A stretch of 64,000 nucleotides of DNA. Origin: Salinadaptatus halalkaliphilus (GTDB lineage: Archaea; Halobacteriota; Halobacteria; Halobacteriales; Natrialbaceae). Where the stretch lies: positions 1 through 64,000 of the forward strand of contig NZ_RBZW01000003.1 in NCBI RefSeq assembly GCF_006543045.1. The letters run 5' to 3'. How positions within the stretch are numbered: the stretch's first letter is position 1; every line of letters starts with the position of its first letter. The translations under genes and the position numbers were made by a program. Below the pieces are notes generated by a model. The model was not told where the DNA came from. It searched no databases and was given only the letters and a program-made list of their open reading frames with translations. Below are positions 62,513-64,000 of the stretch, piece after piece.

Positions 62513-63563
62513 GTGAACTACAACTACAGGTATCGCATCGAGCCGAGCGAAGCCGTCGAAGCCGCGTTAGAACGGCATAGCGATACCTGTAGACAACTCT
62601 ACAACCACTTCCTGTACGAACTCAGCAACACCGACGAGTACCTCTCGTACACGGCGATCCAGAATATGGTCCCCGACCTGAAAGACTGGTGGGACGAATT
62701 GAACGACGTGTACTCGAAGGTGTTGCAGATGGTTGCCCGCCGCGTCAGCGATAACCTCGACCGTCTCATACGGATTGTTGTAGCGTTTTACCGGTGATCA
62801 CCCGGACGGGGTCGATGATCACCGGTAAAGAACTACAACGGTCCGTATCAAAGAAAAGAAGGAGAACGGGCGCAAGGTCGGGATGCTCAAGTGGAAGCCA
62901 CCGCGAGAGTATCGGAGCCTCACCTACAACCAGTCTGGTTTCGAACTCAAGAACACGAGTGACCAGACCATCCTTGAACTTTCCAAGATAGGCGAGATGC
63001 CGATACACTTCCACCGCGACATCCCTGACGATGTTCATGTGAAACAGGTCACGGTCAAGCAAGAGGAAACGGGCGAGTGGTACGCCACCTTCGGCATCGA
63101 AACCGAAGACGACGCACCCGAGAAACCCGCACTGGATGCGGTTGACCGCGAGGATATGGTCGGCATTGACGTGGGCATCATCAAGTACGCCCACGACACC
63201 GACAGCACGATGGTCGGCAGTCTCGACCTCGAAGACGAGTACGAGCGGCTTGAACGCGAGCAACGGGCGTTGAGCCGCAAAGAGGAAGGATCGCAGAATT
63301 GGCACGAGCAACGCCGTCGCGCGGCTCGAATCCACGCTCGCATCGTACGGAAGCGCCGAGACTTCTTGCACAAACTTTCGGCGTACTACGCTCGGGAGTA
63401 CGACCTTGTAGCCGTGGAAGACCTCAACGTTCACATTTGCACGGAACGTCGTCCTCGGCGGTTGTGGACGGACCAGCGACTCTGTCGGTCTGTTGAACCG
63501 ACGGACGGACCCGACCGCCGTGTCCAAACGATTCGTGTGGGGGTATCTCCGAGACGTATGTAG
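62513..63563 (+). pseudogene. tnpB: TnpB (RNA-guided nuclease ancestor) pseudogene
   Basis: The N-terminal part starts at a GTG (MNYNYRYRIEPSEAVEAAL) and reads to NLDRL, where the 79-bp element plus a 3-bp duplication shifts the frame by one. Deleting those 82 bases restores NLDRLKEKKENGRKVGMLKWK and the frame to about 63431. RuvC I Asp (GIDVGIIKYAHD) and RuvC II Glu (AVEDLNV) are present. The zinc-ribbon and RuvC III Asp are gone, replaced by unrelated codons ending at 63563. It cannot cut DNA. Confidence 0.92.
62769..62847. repeat. Palindromic MITE-like element, copy F (79 bp) inserted in tnpB
   Basis: Starts TACGGATTGTTGTAGCG and ends CTACAACGGTCCGTA, nearly identical to copy A. The duplicated target TCA is at 62766-62768 and 62848-62850. 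Because the host frame is a known protein family, the insertion point and the 3-bp duplication can be read directly. Confidence 0.92.
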
Positions 63564-63606
63564 CTGTATATTGTGATTTAGTGCCCAATTGACCTGCTAT
63601 CAGTGA

Positions 63607-63615
63607 ATTTATAAT
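63607..63615 (+). promoter_or_regulatory. TATA box of the PhnD-like gene
   Basis: ATTTATAAT centred about 26 bases before the ATG at 63637. It favours that start over the in-frame ATG at 63625. Confidence 0.5.
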
Positions 63616-63636
63616 GAATCAATTATGGTTGTACGT

Positions 63637-64000
63637 ATGGTCCGACAGTCAGACTGTGGGGACAGTTCGCGACGAACGTTTTTGAAAGCATCCGGCGGGG
63701 TCGCAGTCACAACCGCCATCGCCGGTTGTCTCGGTGGTACTGGGAACGGCAACGGCAACGGCAACGGTACCAGCAGCGACGATGGGAACGGCGGAAACGG
63801 AGACGGTGACCAGACCGTCGAGTTCATTCTGAATCCGGCCGAAGCCGACGTCGCGATCGAAGAACAGTACTCGCCCATCTTCGACTATCTCGAGGAAGAG
63901 ACGGGTGCGACAATCGAGTCGACGCGGACCGAATCGTACACCGAGACGCTGACGGCCATGCGGGACGGACACGGTGAAATCGCGGACATCTCGCCGTCGG
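63637..64000 (+). CDS. PhnD-like phosphate/phosphonate ABC substrate-binding lipoprotein (partial, 5' end)
   Basis: 121 codons seen, and the gene runs off the window. SSRRTFLKASGGVAVTTAIAGC is a clear Tat signal with lipobox. A Gly-Asn repeat linker (GNGNGNGNG) follows. Then comes VEFILNPAEADVAIEEQYSPIF and DYLEEETGATIESTRTESY, the start of the phosphonate/phosphite/phosphate binding (PhnD) fold. It would deliver a phosphorus compound to an ABC importer, probably encoded beyond the window edge. Start at 63637 chosen from TATA spacing. Confidence 0.88.
   Translation, partial: MVRQSDCGDSSRRTFLKASGGVAVTTAIAGCLGGTGNGNGNGNGTSSDDGNGGNGDGDQTVEFILNPAEADVAIEEQYSPIFDYLEEETGATIESTRTESYTETLTAMRDGHGEIADISPS

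Larger units (their letters stand above)
62160..63570 (+). mobile_element. Decayed IS200/IS605-family (IS1341-type) element
   Basis: It contains a small DUF2080-type gene and a TnpB gene. The left side has a subterminal hairpin (62247-62267) and a TCCTCAAGGGGCAACGC block often seen beside haloarchaeal tnpB. tnpA is absent, so the element was non-autonomous. It is dead: tnpB is broken by the palindromic element at 62769 and loses its 3' end near 63431. Both outer ends are approximate. Confidence 0.7.

Overview
The window is chromosomal DNA of an extremely halophilic archaeon (class Halobacteria). The inference to Natrialbales (Natrinema/Haloterrigena/Natronorubrum-like) rests on overall flavour only: high GC, very acidic proteins, many CTCGAG hexamers, Tat-type lipoproteins with a twin-arginine followed by a lipobox cysteine, F420-dependent enzymes, and many TATA boxes about 27 bases before a start codon, as expected for leaderless haloarchaeal transcripts. 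No rRNA, CRISPR array or replication origin is seen.

Layout. 0-8 kb: a lipoprotein, a VapBC toxin-antitoxin pair, an M29 aminopeptidase, gluconeogenic type II GAPDH, an Hsp20, a PspA homologue and a broken HPP-family gene. 8-16 kb: a pair of paralogous four-helix membrane proteins, a UspA, replication factor C small subunit, a DUF211/VIT1 pair, an Old Yellow Enzyme homologue, a rhodanese lipoprotein and tRNA-Gln. 16-22 kb: a tandem-HNH protein, purO, a phosphoesterase, cysE, a rubrerythrin-like protein and thiM-thiE. 22.3-24.6 kb is an accessory-looking patch: hairpins, three copies of a promoter-like repeat, a 37-residue membrane protein and an orphan branched-chain amino acid binding protein. 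24.6-28 kb is an operon joining a siroheme nitrite/sulfite reductase to an FrhB-type F420 protein. 29-34 kb: ftsY-pfdA-rpl18a, an ASCH protein and the UPF0201/UPF0200 pair. 35 kb: tRNA-Arg beside a decayed sensor gene. 39-46 kb: SAH deaminase, a secreted repeat protein, adenosylhomocysteinase, rpiA and type 2 IPP isomerase. 46-53 kb: a mini histone-fold protein, larB, small zinc-ribbon and GIY-YIG genes, several membrane proteins and a Ski2-like helicase. 53-62 kb: glutamate-cysteine ligase, an amidotransferase, HAD, DJ-1, inositol phosphatase, MazG, a transporter-UspA fusion, an HD phosphohydrolase and a P-loop kinase. 62-63.6 kb is a decayed IS200/IS605-type TnpB element. The window ends in a PhnD-like binding protein.

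The most distinctive feature is a family of six short palindromic elements (66-137 bp, ends TACGG...CCGTA) at about 1.0, 19.8, 24.5, 28.4, 55.6 and 62.8 kb. Each is flanked by a 3-bp direct repeat of the form TNA. One lies inside tnpB, so the empty site can be rebuilt from the reading frame. Three others abut a minus-strand stop codon that is itself one copy of the duplication. These look like MITE-type mobile elements. Metabolically the window ties together coenzyme F420 (FrhB/siroheme operon, LLM oxidoreductase), thiol and sulfur chemistry (cysE, gshA, rhodanese, SAM recycling) and stress response (four UspA domains in three proteins, PspA, Hsp20).
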